Assembly (NCBI GenBank): GCA_902783905.1
Contig: CACZSP010000102.1
Location: 1 to 13,646, forward strand
Source: an uncultured Ruminococcus sp.
GTDB taxonomy: Bacteria > Bacillota > Clostridia > Oscillospirales > CAG-272
Length of the DNA: 13,646 nt
Reading direction: 5' to 3'
Part shown: piece by piece, positions 1-7,140 of the stretch
How positions within the stretch are numbered: the stretch's first letter is position 1
Layout of the letters: each line of letters starts with the position of its first letter
Translations under genes and position numbers: made by a program
The notes under the pieces: model-generated
Told to the model about the DNA's origin: nothing
Database searches by the model: none
What the model saw: the letters and a program-made list of their open reading frames with translations, nothing else

Positions 1-305
1 ACCGTCCCGTCGGACGCCACGCGGTGTATCGTCAGGTACGGCCGGTCGTTGAGCCAGCTTCCGCCTTCTATCCGCAGATAATTCGGCTCGATACCGCGTA
101 TAAGCGCAAAAACGCCCCGGATCTCTCCGCCATCACGGATAACGTGACAGATCCCGGTCCGGATATCCTCCTCGATCAGTTCTTTCGGAGGATAGGTCCT
201 TCCCCACTGATCGGGATTCCCGGTTTTTCTCATATACTCCCTGGCGGTCTCGTATACGGCGAGAATCCTGTCAAGATCACCGGCCCCGGCTTTCCTGATT
301 TCCAT
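1..305 (-). CDS. GNAT family N-acetyltransferase, C-terminus cut by window edge
   Basis: My own translation from the ATG at 305 gives an open frame of 101 codons to the window edge. It starts MEIRKAGAGDLDRILAVYE, the usual beta1-alpha1 opening of GNAT acetyltransferases. The later stretches NPDQWGRTYPP (about residues 30-40), IEEDIRTGICHVI and GSWLNDRPYLTIHRVAS match a Clostridia/Bacilli GNAT subgroup that I recognise from its conserved NPxQW and IHR segments. The acetyl-CoA-binding Q/RxxGxG/A loop would lie beyond the window, so the substrate cannot be guessed. The gene begins 15 nt after the serpin stop in the same direction, which fits membership of the same operon. Its Shine-Dalgarno is weak (GGA about 7 nt upstream), so translation may depend on coupling. 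The family call is firm; the function is unknown. Confidence 0.85.
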   Translation of the reverse strand, partial: MEIRKAGAGDLDRILAVYETAREYMRKTGNPDQWGRTYPPKELIEEDIRTGICHVIRDGGEIRGVFALIRGIEPNYLRIEGGSWLNDRPYLTIHRVASDGT

Positions 306-320
306 CCAAAGATCCGCGCG

Positions 321-1661
321 TCAGCCGATGTCGGTCTGAAAACCGATAAAGACCGGAAGCATCGTTGCGGCGTCGACTATCGCGTAAACGAACGGCCGGT
401 CGAGAATGACTTTCTTCGGATCCGGCTCGGGACCTACCGAAGTGACCCTGTTGACTATCACGGCGGTGACCGCAGCCGCCCGGGTACCCGACTCGTCGAC
501 GTCGATATGAGTCTTGTGAATGACGTTGCTGACGGCAAGCGCTTCGCCGCCGTCGCAGTAACCGAGCCCGGACAGGTCGGACGCTTCGGTGAACACCCGC
601 GAGATTCCCATACCGCACAAAACGTCGACGAGAGAGCCCGACCAGTCGAAGGAGAACTTCGGCAGTCCGCACCTCACCTGCGTGCTTTTGGTTTTGCAGA
701 GCGAGACGAACCGCTCTCCGTCAAGCGACGCAACGTAATCGGCAATGTCGGTCCCGCTGTCGGGAAGGAGTGCGACGAAAGCGTATTTCGAACCGGCGTA
801 GTATTTGACGAATCCGGTCTCGTGCTCTCCTTCGATATACCGGTATTCGGTCGAATACATCATAGTGACCTTTTTATCGCCCGACAGGCCGTGGAAGACG
901 GCCTCGCTGACGCTGTGCGGCTGATACTGCTCCGACCAGACGGCGTCGAAATACAGGGCGTTGAGCAGCACCATCACGGTGTCCCGGCTGACGTCGTCGT
1001 AATTCAAAATTTTCTTTATCATATCGGCGGTGTGAACGGCGCACCAGCGGTTGATCGCGTCGACGGTTGAGGCGTCCGGGAAGGGAGCCGAGTATATATC
1101 CGCGCGGAAGGTGTTTTCGACGAGTTTTATATAATCGCCGCTGACGTGAAAATCCGGAGCGTCGGTGACCCAGACCGAATTCGCGCTTTCGAATTTCGCG
1201 TCCGCGCTGTTCCCGAGACTCTCGAAGAAACTGAACAGCTGAGCGTTTGTCTCTTCGACGTTGAGATCTCCGCAAAGCACCTTCTCCAGCTCGTCGAGCG
1301 TTTCTCCGCGTGCTCCGTTTGCCGTCATAAGCATGGCGCAGAGGACCGACAGCGGGGATACGAGCGCGGCCTTCCCGTTTCCGGCCCTTTTCAGCAGTTC
1401 GAGTGAAAACGAAGCGTACTGCCGTTTGAAATTATCGGTGATTCTTTCTATTTTGCGCGTCGAGGAAAAAACCGGTGCGCTGAGCAGACTAATCCCCTCG
1501 GGTACCTGCAGATAATACGTGTTTCCCGTGTCTTCCGGCGTGCCTGCGGTTGTGTTTGCCGTGCCGTCACCGGTCACGACGGTCAGCGGCGTTGCGGCTC
1601 CGCAGGAAGCCAGGGAAAAGACCGCAACCACGGCAAGAGCAAGAGCGATAAATCTTTTCAT
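321..1661 (-). CDS. Secreted serpin lipoprotein (serine protease inhibitor)
   Basis: This 446-residue protein opens with a lipoprotein signal peptide (MKRFIALALAVVAVFSLASC; lipobox L-A-S-C, lipidated C20) and a Thr/Gly-rich linker. The rest is a serpin fold. Family landmarks are VSPLSVLCAMLMTANGARGETLDEL (cf. ISPxSIxxALxMxxxGAxGxT), NALYFDAVW, SNVIHKTHIDVDESGT before the reactive loop, and RPFVYAIVD near the end. The hinge E390-S-G-T-R-A-A-A-V has the small residues (P12-P9) expected of inhibitory serpins. Counting 17 residues from E390 puts P1 at V406, with R405 at P2; a one-residue register shift would make P1 Arg. The target could therefore be an elastase-like or a trypsin-like protease. 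The ATG overlaps the pgsA stop (ATGA) and has an AGGAG 5 nt upstream, which fixes the start. It should be anchored on the outer face of the membrane. The family call is firm; inhibitory activity and target are inferred. Confidence 0.93.
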   Translation of the reverse strand: MKRFIALALAVVAVFSLASCGAATPLTVVTGDGTANTTAGTPEDTGNTYYLQVPEGISLLSAPVFSSTRKIERITDNFKRQYASFSLELLKRAGNGKAALVSPLSVLCAMLMTANGARGETLDELEKVLCGDLNVEETNAQLFSFFESLGNSADAKFESANSVWVTDAPDFHVSGDYIKLVENTFRADIYSAPFPDASTVDAINRWCAVHTADMIKKILNYDDVSRDTVMVLLNALYFDAVWSEQYQPHSVSEAVFHGLSGDKKVTMMYSTEYRYIEGEHETGFVKYYAGSKYAFVALLPDSGTDIADYVASLDGERFVSLCKTKSTQVRCGLPKFSFDWSGSLVDVLCGMGISRVFTEASDLSGLGYCDGGEALAVSNVIHKTHIDVDESGTRAAAVTAVIVNRVTSVGPEPDPKKVILDRPFVYAIVDAATMLPVFIGFQTDIG

Positions 1662-2284
1662 TGTTTCTCCTTTTGATTCTTCGTATATCCGGCGAAATAG
1701 CCGATACCCGACCAAAGCGTGAAAACGACGGTAAGGACCGAAAAGGTCAGAGTTACCGGCGGGAAATTCTGCAATCCCTCTCCGGCTCCCGCTGCGCGCA
1801 GGATAACAGGCTCGACAAGCGACGACAGAACGCATATCATCTGCACAACGGTTTTTATCTTCCCCGGCATTGCCGCGGCGACGACCTCTCCGCTTGTCGT
1901 GCTGATGAGCAGACGCAGCGAGGTGACGGCGAATTCGCGGAATATTACGGTCAGCACGACCCAGAAAAACCAGGGCCTTATCGCTTCGTTGCTGTAGGTT
2001 ACCGCCATCATCGTTCCGATGACGATGAATTTGTCGGCGAGAGGATCGAGGAACTTTCCGAAATCGGTTATCAGATTGTATTTTCTCGCGATCCTTCCGT
2101 CGAGCATGTCGGTAAATGACGCAACGGCGAAAATCAGGGCGGCGACGACCGGGAACATCCCGGGTATCACCGCGTCGGGCGGCATCGCCGCAGCGGCGAC
2201 GCAGAAAGGCACGAGACAAAGGCGTGCCAGAGTGAGCCTGTTCGGCAGGTTCATTTTTTTCTTTTTGTTATCGGCAGTATCCAT
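1658..2284 (-). CDS. pgsA: CDP-diacylglycerol--glycerol-3-phosphate 3-phosphatidyltransferase
   Basis: Integral membrane enzyme that joins CDP-diacylglycerol and glycerol-3-phosphate to make phosphatidylglycerol phosphate, the committed step to phosphatidylglycerol. The CDP-alcohol phosphatidyltransferase motif is complete: D59-x2-D62-G63-x2-A66-R67-x8-G76-x3-D80-x3-D84. Hydrophobic stretches for several membrane helices are visible. The length (208 residues) is only slightly above the usual 180-200. The start is uncertain. The ATG at 2284 has no clear Shine-Dalgarno; Met11 (ATG at 2254) opens MNLPNRLTLARL, the typical PgsA N-terminus, but is preceded only by an A-rich stretch; a CTG at 2299 lies 7 nt after an AAAGGA. 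The gene lies 37 nt after rimO, a common Firmicutes pairing, and overlaps the serpin start by 4 nt. Confidence 0.95.
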   Translation of the reverse strand: MDTADNKKKKMNLPNRLTLARLCLVPFCVAAAAMPPDAVIPGMFPVVAALIFAVASFTDMLDGRIARKYNLITDFGKFLDPLADKFIVIGTMMAVTYSNEAIRPWFFWVVLTVIFREFAVTSLRLLISTTSGEVVAAAMPGKIKTVVQMICVLSSLVEPVILRAAGAGEGLQNFPPVTLTFSVLTVVFTLWSGIGYFAGYTKNQKEKQ

Positions 2285-2291
2285 GATCAGC

Positions 2292-2306
2292 CGGGGCAGG
2301 TCCCCG
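2292..2306 (-). other. Small GC hairpin between rimO and pgsA
   Basis: In the minus-strand transcript CGGGG and CCCCG form a perfect 5-bp stem around a 5-nt loop (ACCTG), just upstream of the pgsA start and downstream of an AAAGGA. It could influence pgsA initiation, or it may be chance. There is no U-tract, so it is not a terminator. Confidence 0.3.
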
Positions 2307-2321
2307 TCCTTTCGGATTCAT

Positions 2322-3647
2322 TCATAAGATCGCTTTTCCGCAAAGATCGTAATCCAGCGCTTCCTCTATCTTTACGTCTACAAGATGTCCCGGAACTATC
2401 CTCCGCGCGGCGCGGAAGTATATCTTTCCGTCGATCTCCGGCGCGTCGGCATAAGAACGGCCGAAATGCATCCCGGACACCGGGTCGAAGTCCTCGACAA
2501 GCACGCGCACCGTCTTTCCGATCATCCGGTCGTTGTTTTCGGAACTGATCCGCGCCTGCAGATCCATGATTATATCGGCTCTGTCCTGCTTTACCTGCTC
2601 GTCGATCTGATCTTCGAAATCCGCTGCGGGAGTACCCTCCTCGCGCGAATACGGGAAGACGCCGAGACGGTCGAAACGGGTCGTTTTTACGAACTCGCAA
2701 AGCTCTTCGAAATCCTCTTCCGTCTCGCCCGGAAAACCGGTTATGAAGGTCGTTCGCAGCACGAGCCCGGGGATCTCACGCCGCAGCTTCGCTATTCTTT
2801 CGCGTATCATGGCAGCGTCGCCGTGGCGGTTCATGGCGCGGAGCATCCGATCGGATATATGCTGAAGCGGCATGTCGATATATTTCAGAACGCGGGGATT
2901 GTCGCGTATCTCGGATACGAGTTCGTCGGTCACCTTGTCCGGATAGCAGTAAAGCAGCCGGAAATACGGGCGCTTCGTCGCCGCCGTCAGCTCGCGCAGA
3001 AGGCGCGCCAGCGAGTATTCTCCGTAAAGGTCGAGTCCGTAGCGTGTTATGTCCTGAGCTATGATATTGATCTCGATCGCTCCCAGCCGTTCGAGCTGCT
3101 TCGCCTCTTCGACCAGTTCCTCCAGCGGACGGGAACGGAATTTCCCGCGGATGTACGGAATCGCACAGTAGGCGCAGCGGTTGTCGCAGCCCTCGGCGAT
3201 CTTCAGATAAGTCCAGAACGGGGGCGTGGTAAGTACCCGGTCGCCGCCGAGCGCGACGCAGTCGCGGTCGCAGAAGCTCGCATACCCCCGCCCGCGCTTT
3301 TCGACCGACTGTACCGCCTCGACGATCTTGTGGATCGATCCGACGCCGAGCACCGCGTCCACCTCGGGAAATTCCGTGAGGACCTCTTCCCGGTAGCGCT
3401 CGGTCATGCATCCGGTTACGATTATTCCCTTCAGTTTTGCGTTCTTTTTGAGCCACGCGACGTCGAGGATATTGTCGATCGACTCTTTTTTCGACGATTC
3501 GATAAAGGCGCAGGTGTTTACGATAATAATATCCGCCTCGGTCTCCTCCGGCGTGATCTCGTATCCCGCCTCGAGAAGCTCGTGAAGCATGACCTCGGTG
3601 TCCAGCTGGTTTTTCGGGCATCCGAGAGAAATGAAACCGATTTTCAT
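2322..3647 (-). CDS. rimO: Ribosomal protein S12 methylthiotransferase RimO
   Basis: Radical-SAM enzyme that adds a methylthio group to the conserved aspartate of ribosomal protein S12. The 441 residues show the standard methylthiotransferase layout. The N-terminal UPF0004 domain has cluster ligands C10 (LGCPKNQLD), C46 (NTCAFI) and C80 (TGCMTER). The radical-SAM core has C154-x3-C158-x2-C161 in EGCDNRCAYCAIP. A C-terminal TRAM-like domain runs from about residue 375. The SLGCPKNxxDxE opening and IPxxRGxFRSRP separate RimO from the tRNA enzymes MiaB and MtaB. The start at 3647 has a GAGGA Shine-Dalgarno that overlaps the trpS stop codon, 7 nt upstream, so the two are likely translated together. 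All catalytic cysteines are present. Confidence 0.96.
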   Translation of the reverse strand: MKIGFISLGCPKNQLDTEVMLHELLEAGYEITPEETEADIIIVNTCAFIESSKKESIDNILDVAWLKKNAKLKGIIVTGCMTERYREEVLTEFPEVDAVLGVGSIHKIVEAVQSVEKRGRGYASFCDRDCVALGGDRVLTTPPFWTYLKIAEGCDNRCAYCAIPYIRGKFRSRPLEELVEEAKQLERLGAIEINIIAQDITRYGLDLYGEYSLARLLRELTAATKRPYFRLLYCYPDKVTDELVSEIRDNPRVLKYIDMPLQHISDRMLRAMNRHGDAAMIRERIAKLRREIPGLVLRTTFITGFPGETEEDFEELCEFVKTTRFDRLGVFPYSREEGTPAADFEDQIDEQVKQDRADIIMDLQARISSENNDRMIGKTVRVLVEDFDPVSGMHFGRSYADAPEIDGKIYFRAARRIVPGHLVDVKIEEALDYDLCGKAIL

Positions 3648-3654
3648 TTTTTCC

Positions 3655-4653
3655 TCACAGATTGACGAATCCGATCTTCCGGCGGACCTTCGAGAGCGTC
3701 TTTCTGGCGTAATAGGCAGCAGTTCCGGCGCCTTTTTTCATCACTTCCTCCAGATACCCCTTGTCGGCCAGCAGCTCAAAGTACTTTTCGCGCACCGGTG
3801 CGAGGGCGTCGGCGCAGGCCTCTCCCACAGCCGTCTTGAACTCGGCGTAGCCGCGGCCGTCGAATTCGGCTTCGACCTCTTCGGGCGTTTTCCCGGTGAA
3901 GCAGGAATATATCGTTATCAGGTTCGACACGCCCGGCTTGTCGGGCGAGCGTCTGATCTCGCTGCCCGAATCGGTGACTGCGCGTCTGAATTTGCGGATT
4001 ATCGTGTCCCGGTCGTCGAGAACGCGGACGGTCGCGTTTTCGTTCTCGTCCGATTTGCTCATCTTCTTTTCGGGCTCGGCAAGCGACATGATGCGGCCGC
4101 CCGACTTCGGTATTACCGGCTCCGGCACCGTGAAGGTGTCGGGGAAGATCTGGTTGAATCTGTCCGCGATGTTGCGGGTCAGCTCGACGTGCTGTTTCTG
4201 ATCGCTGCCGATCGGCACGACGTCGGTCTGGTAAAGCAGAATGTCGGACGCCATCAGCACCGGGTAGGTGAAAAGCCCGGCGTTTATATTGTCGGCGTGG
4301 CGCGCGCTTTTGTCCTTGAACTGGGTCATCCGCGACAGCTCGCCGAACATGCAGTAGCAGTTGAGGATCCACGCAAGCTCGGCGTGCGCCGGCACGTGCG
4401 ACTGAACGTAAAGAGTGTTCTTTTCGGGATCGAGTCCGACGGCAATGTAAAGAGCCAGCGTCTCGTAGGTACGGCGGCGCAGCTCGGCGGGATTCTGGCG
4501 CACCGTTATCGCGTGCTCGTCGACCACGCCGTAAAACGTTTTGTATTTTTCGCTGTACTCGGCAAAATTCTTAATGGCGCCGAGATAGTTTCCAATCGTC
4601 AGGTTTCCCGAGGGCTGTACCCCGGAAAAACTGACCTTCTGTCCGTCAAGCAT
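3655..4653 (-). CDS. trpS: Tryptophan--tRNA ligase (tryptophanyl-tRNA synthetase)
   Basis: Class I aminoacyl-tRNA synthetase that charges tRNA-Trp with tryptophan in the cytoplasm. At 332 residues it has normal bacterial TrpRS length. The HIGH-type ATP site is PSGNLTIGNYLGA (TIGN at 19-22) and the second signature is K-M-S-K-S at 197-201. Other family segments are VDEHAIT, RMTQFKDKS, TYPVLMASDILLYQTDVVPIGSDQ and HVELTRNIA. The N-terminal SGVQPSGNLTIGNYLGA places it in the TrpRS rather than the TyrRS branch. The AAAGGAG lies 12 nt before the ATG, a rather long spacing, and directly follows the stop codon of the upstream aminotransferase. I see no T-box leader, because the gene is internal to an operon. 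Confidence 0.97.
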   Translation of the reverse strand: MLDGQKVSFSGVQPSGNLTIGNYLGAIKNFAEYSEKYKTFYGVVDEHAITVRQNPAELRRRTYETLALYIAVGLDPEKNTLYVQSHVPAHAELAWILNCYCMFGELSRMTQFKDKSARHADNINAGLFTYPVLMASDILLYQTDVVPIGSDQKQHVELTRNIADRFNQIFPDTFTVPEPVIPKSGGRIMSLAEPEKKMSKSDENENATVRVLDDRDTIIRKFRRAVTDSGSEIRRSPDKPGVSNLITIYSCFTGKTPEEVEAEFDGRGYAEFKTAVGEACADALAPVREKYFELLADKGYLEEVMKKGAGTAAYYARKTLSKVRRKIGFVNL

Positions 4654-4670
4654 ATTTCGTTATATCTCCT

Positions 4671-5885
4671 TTACTCGTCAAGCATTTCCCGGGCGACCTC
4701 TCCCATTATGCGGCATCCGCGTTCGATGCGTTCGTCGTTCTCGGTGGAGTATGACATCCTGACCGAGTTGCAGGGGGCTCCCTGGACCGGTGTGAAGGCG
4801 CTTCCCGGCACCAGCGCAAGGCGGCGCGCAAGACAGCGCTTCACGTATTCGTCCATTTTTATCTTGTCCGGGAGGGTGCACCAGACGAAAAGGCCGCCCT
4901 CCGGTCGGGTGTATTTCAGCTCCGCCGGGAGGTATTCGTCAAGGCATGCGAGCATGTGAGCGCACTTTTTGCGGTAGATCCCGCGCACGTCGGCGATATG
5001 TCCGTCGAAGTTCTTTTCGGTCATATATCTGAAGCAGAGGATCTGGAAGAACATATTGGTGTGAACGTCCTCGACCTGCTTCGCGACGACTATCTTCTGC
5101 ATCGCCTCCTCGGGAGCCGTAAGATATCCCACGCGCATGCCCGACGAGAGGATCTTCGAAAAGGATGAGCAGTAGATCACGATGCCTTCGGTGTCCATGC
5201 TCTTTATCGTCGGGACCTCCGTCCCCGCGAAGCGCAGTTCTCCGTAGGGATTGTCCTCGAGGATCATCACTCCGTATTTCAGCGCGATGCGGTATATCTC
5301 TTTTCTTTTTTCAAGAGAGGTCGTGATCCCCGAAGGATTCTGGAACGTCGGAATGACGTAAAGAAGTTTCGCTCTTCTTTCGGTTTTGAGCAGGTTCTCC
5401 AGCGCTTCGGTGTCGATGCCGTCTTCGCGCAGCGGGACTCCGAGAGTGACGGCGCCGTTGGATCGGAAGGAGTTGAGCGCTCCGATAAACGACGGATCCT
5501 CGCATACGACAACGTCGCCCTCGTTGCAGAAGGCCTTGCAGGCAAGCTCGAGTCCCTGGTTTCCTCCGCTGACGATGACCGTCGTGTCGGAAAAGCTCCG
5601 TCCGTCCTCCGGAAAAATCCCGATGCCGAACTTTTTCTTCTGCCTTTCGGCTATCGCTTTCCGCAGCGGCGTATAGCCCTCGGTCGTGCCGTACTGGAGC
5701 GCCGTGACCGGCATCTCTTTATAGATTCGTGCCGAAATTTCAGCCATTTCCTCGACCGGGAAGGATTCCGGCGCCGGGTTCCCGGCGGCAAACGCGATTA
5801 TTTCGGGATCGGTCAGCGATTTGAATATTTCTCTGATGGCGCTGGGCTTTAGCGCCGCCAGCTTGTCCGAAAATCTGTATTCCAT
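4671..5885 (-). CDS. PLP-dependent aminotransferase, class I/II (2-aminoadipate/MocR-like subgroup)
   Basis: Fold-type I aminotransferase of 404 residues with the usual landmarks: substrate-loop region AFAAGNPAPESFP (31-43), QYGTTEGYTPLRKAI (64-78), TFQNPSG (N183), ILEDNPYGELRF (D211 and Y214 for PLP) and the Schiff-base lysine K244 in SSFSKILSSGMRVGY. R376 in NSVRMSYS should bind the substrate carboxylate. The proline usual after the lysine segment (LxPGxRxGY) is Ser here. The sequence resembles LysN/2-aminoadipate and multisubstrate aminotransferases, so the amino donor cannot be fixed. It sits 6 nt after glycerate kinase (its GGAG contains that gene's stop) and 17 nt before trpS. A role in moving amino groups toward hydroxypyruvate/glycerate is possible but only inferred from that neighbour. 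Confidence 0.92.
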   Translation of the reverse strand: MEYRFSDKLAALKPSAIREIFKSLTDPEIIAFAAGNPAPESFPVEEMAEISARIYKEMPVTALQYGTTEGYTPLRKAIAERQKKKFGIGIFPEDGRSFSDTTVIVSGGNQGLELACKAFCNEGDVVVCEDPSFIGALNSFRSNGAVTLGVPLREDGIDTEALENLLKTERRAKLLYVIPTFQNPSGITTSLEKRKEIYRIALKYGVMILEDNPYGELRFAGTEVPTIKSMDTEGIVIYCSSFSKILSSGMRVGYLTAPEEAMQKIVVAKQVEDVHTNMFFQILCFRYMTEKNFDGHIADVRGIYRKKCAHMLACLDEYLPAELKYTRPEGGLFVWCTLPDKIKMDEYVKRCLARRLALVPGSAFTPVQGAPCNSVRMSYSTENDERIERGCRIMGEVAREMLDE

Positions 5886-5891
5886 AACTAT

Positions 5892-7019
5892 TCACTCCGT
5901 AAATTCGGATTTGTGCTCCTCCGCCCAGGCGGAGCCCATTTTTTCAAGATAAAATGCCGCGTTCGATATGGCGTCCGGAACGTCCCTCGCAATTTCGGTC
6001 ACCGCCCGGATACTCCGTATCCCCATCCCGAGCAGCGTTTCGGGATCGTCTCCCACAGCTCCTACGAAGCAGTCGACCGGTACGTTTTTTTCTGCCGCAA
6101 GGGCGCAGATCCCGCTTATCGTCTTTCCGTAAAGACTCTGCCGGTCGATCTTCCCTTCTCCGGTTATGACGGCAGCGGCGCCTTCAAGTTTTGCGTCGAA
6201 CCCGACGGCGTCGAGCACCGTGTCGATCCCGCGGAGTATCTTAGCGCCGAAAAAGGCGATCCCGAAAGCCGGAAGTCCTCCGCCGGCGCCGCATCCGGGG
6301 ACGGAGGCGACGGGTCGTGCGCACATTTTTTCGATCATCGAAGCGTATTTGGTCATTCCCTCTTCGGCGATATCGAGATCGTTTCCGATCACGCCCTTCT
6401 GCGGACCGTAAACACGCACGGCGCCCTCGTCCCCCAGCAGCGGATTCTTAATGTCCGTCGCAATAGTGATATCGCATTCCGCGAGACGCGGGTCCAGTCC
6501 CGAAAGATCTATTTCCTCTATTTCTCCGAGAGTCAGTCCGACGGGAATAAAGCTTTTCCCGTTTTTGTCCCGGAAAACTGCGCCGAGCGCGCACGCCATA
6601 CCGCAGCCGCCCTCGTTGGAGGCGCTGCCGCCGGCGGTTATCATTATCCTGCGGAAGCCTCTGTCGAGAGCCGCCTTTATAAGCTCTCCGACTCCGTAGG
6701 TTGTCGCGGTGCTCCCGCGCCTTCCCTCTCCCGTCAGGATAAGTCCCGCCGCCTGCGCCATCTCGATCACAGCGCAGTCGCCGATACAACCCCACCGGGC
6801 GGTGAGCTTTTCGAAAGCCGGTCCGGTAACCGTCTCCGAAAAGCGACGTTCAGGAAGCGTTACCGCGTCGAGAGTTCCCTCACCGCCGTCCGCTATCGGA
6901 ACGACGTCGACCCGGACTCCCGGAAGTATTCTTTTGATCCCCGCGGCGATCGCACGTCCGGCGTCGGCGGAAGAAATGCTCCCCTTGAATGAATCGGGAG
7001 CCGTCACGATGCTTTTCAT
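5892..7019 (-). CDS. glxK: Glycerate kinase (GlxK/GarK family)
   Basis: Phosphorylates glycerate with ATP, most likely to 2-phosphoglycerate, feeding lower glycolysis. With the start at 7019 the protein has 375 residues, normal for the family. Landmarks are APDSFKGS (7-14), VPIADGGEGT, the glycine-rich TAGGSASNEGGCGM (128-141), GCGAGGGLPAFG (242-253) and TGEGKIDRQS (286-295). The open frame continues upstream to an ATG at 7088, but that ATG lies inside the -35 box of the promoter at 7060-7088, ahead of the expected transcript start near 7053. Family alignment also begins at MKSIVTAPDSFKG, so I chose 7019. The Shine-Dalgarno is poor: CGGA at 6 nt, or GGAAGG 13 nt away inside a small inverted repeat (7028-7039). 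It is the first gene of the leftward operon. Confidence 0.95.
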   Translation of the reverse strand: MKSIVTAPDSFKGSISSADAGRAIAAGIKRILPGVRVDVVPIADGGEGTLDAVTLPERRFSETVTGPAFEKLTARWGCIGDCAVIEMAQAAGLILTGEGRRGSTATTYGVGELIKAALDRGFRRIMITAGGSASNEGGCGMACALGAVFRDKNGKSFIPVGLTLGEIEEIDLSGLDPRLAECDITIATDIKNPLLGDEGAVRVYGPQKGVIGNDLDIAEEGMTKYASMIEKMCARPVASVPGCGAGGGLPAFGIAFFGAKILRGIDTVLDAVGFDAKLEGAAAVITGEGKIDRQSLYGKTISGICALAAEKNVPVDCFVGAVGDDPETLLGMGIRSIRAVTEIARDVPDAISNAAFYLEKMGSAWAEEHKSEFTE

Positions 7020-7059
7020 CTTTATTCCGGAACCTTCCGCAAACAATTTATTAGTATAT

Positions 7060-7088
7060 ATTTTATCATAATTTCGCCCGTTTTTCAA
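7060..7088 (-). promoter_or_regulatory. Sigma-A-type promoter of the glycerate kinase operon
   Basis: On the minus strand TTGAAA (-35, 7083-7088) is 17 nt from TAAAAT (-10, 7060-7065). The TG one base before the -10 makes an extended -10. The transcript should begin near 7053, leaving a leader of about 33 nt before the ATG at 7019. No other promoter is evident across the seven leftward genes. Confidence 0.8.
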
Positions 7089-7106
7089 TAATAATATATG
7101 CCCGTG

Positions 7107-7135
7107 TTGCCATTAAACCGGAATTATGGTAAAAT
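7107..7135 (+). promoter_or_regulatory. Sigma-A-type promoter of the GT4-CsaB gene
   Basis: TTGCCA (7107-7112), a 17-nt spacer and TAAAAT (7130-7135), with TG one base upstream of the -10 (extended -10). It is divergent from the glycerate kinase promoter. The two share a near-identical 20-nt core, AATTATGRTAAAATATATAC, at 7122-7141 (plus) and 7054-7073 (minus). The leader is about 24 nt. Confidence 0.82.
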
Positions 7136-7140
7136 ATATA

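Noticed and set aside
24..1070. A 348-codon plus-strand frame opposite the GNAT and serpin genes
   Set aside because: The minus strand carries two clear protein families here; the plus-strand translation is low-complexity Arg/Asp/Gly/Val with no motif.
1662..2219. An open frame extending the serpin frame upstream to 2219, as if the serpin were 632 residues
   Set aside because: The extension lies wholly inside pgsA in another frame, is Arg-rich and low in family resemblance, while the ATG at 1661 has a good Shine-Dalgarno and opens a clear lipoprotein signal peptide.
2385..4959. Long plus-strand open frames (426 and 456 codons) opposite rimO, trpS and the aminotransferase
   Set aside because: They are antisense to well-supported conserved genes, show no family motifs, and are expected from GC-rich codon use on the coding strand.
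7020..7088. A 23-residue N-terminal extension of glycerate kinase starting at 7088
   Set aside because: That ATG overlaps the -35 hexamer of the gene's own promoter and precedes the expected transcript start; the family consensus begins at the ATG at 7019.
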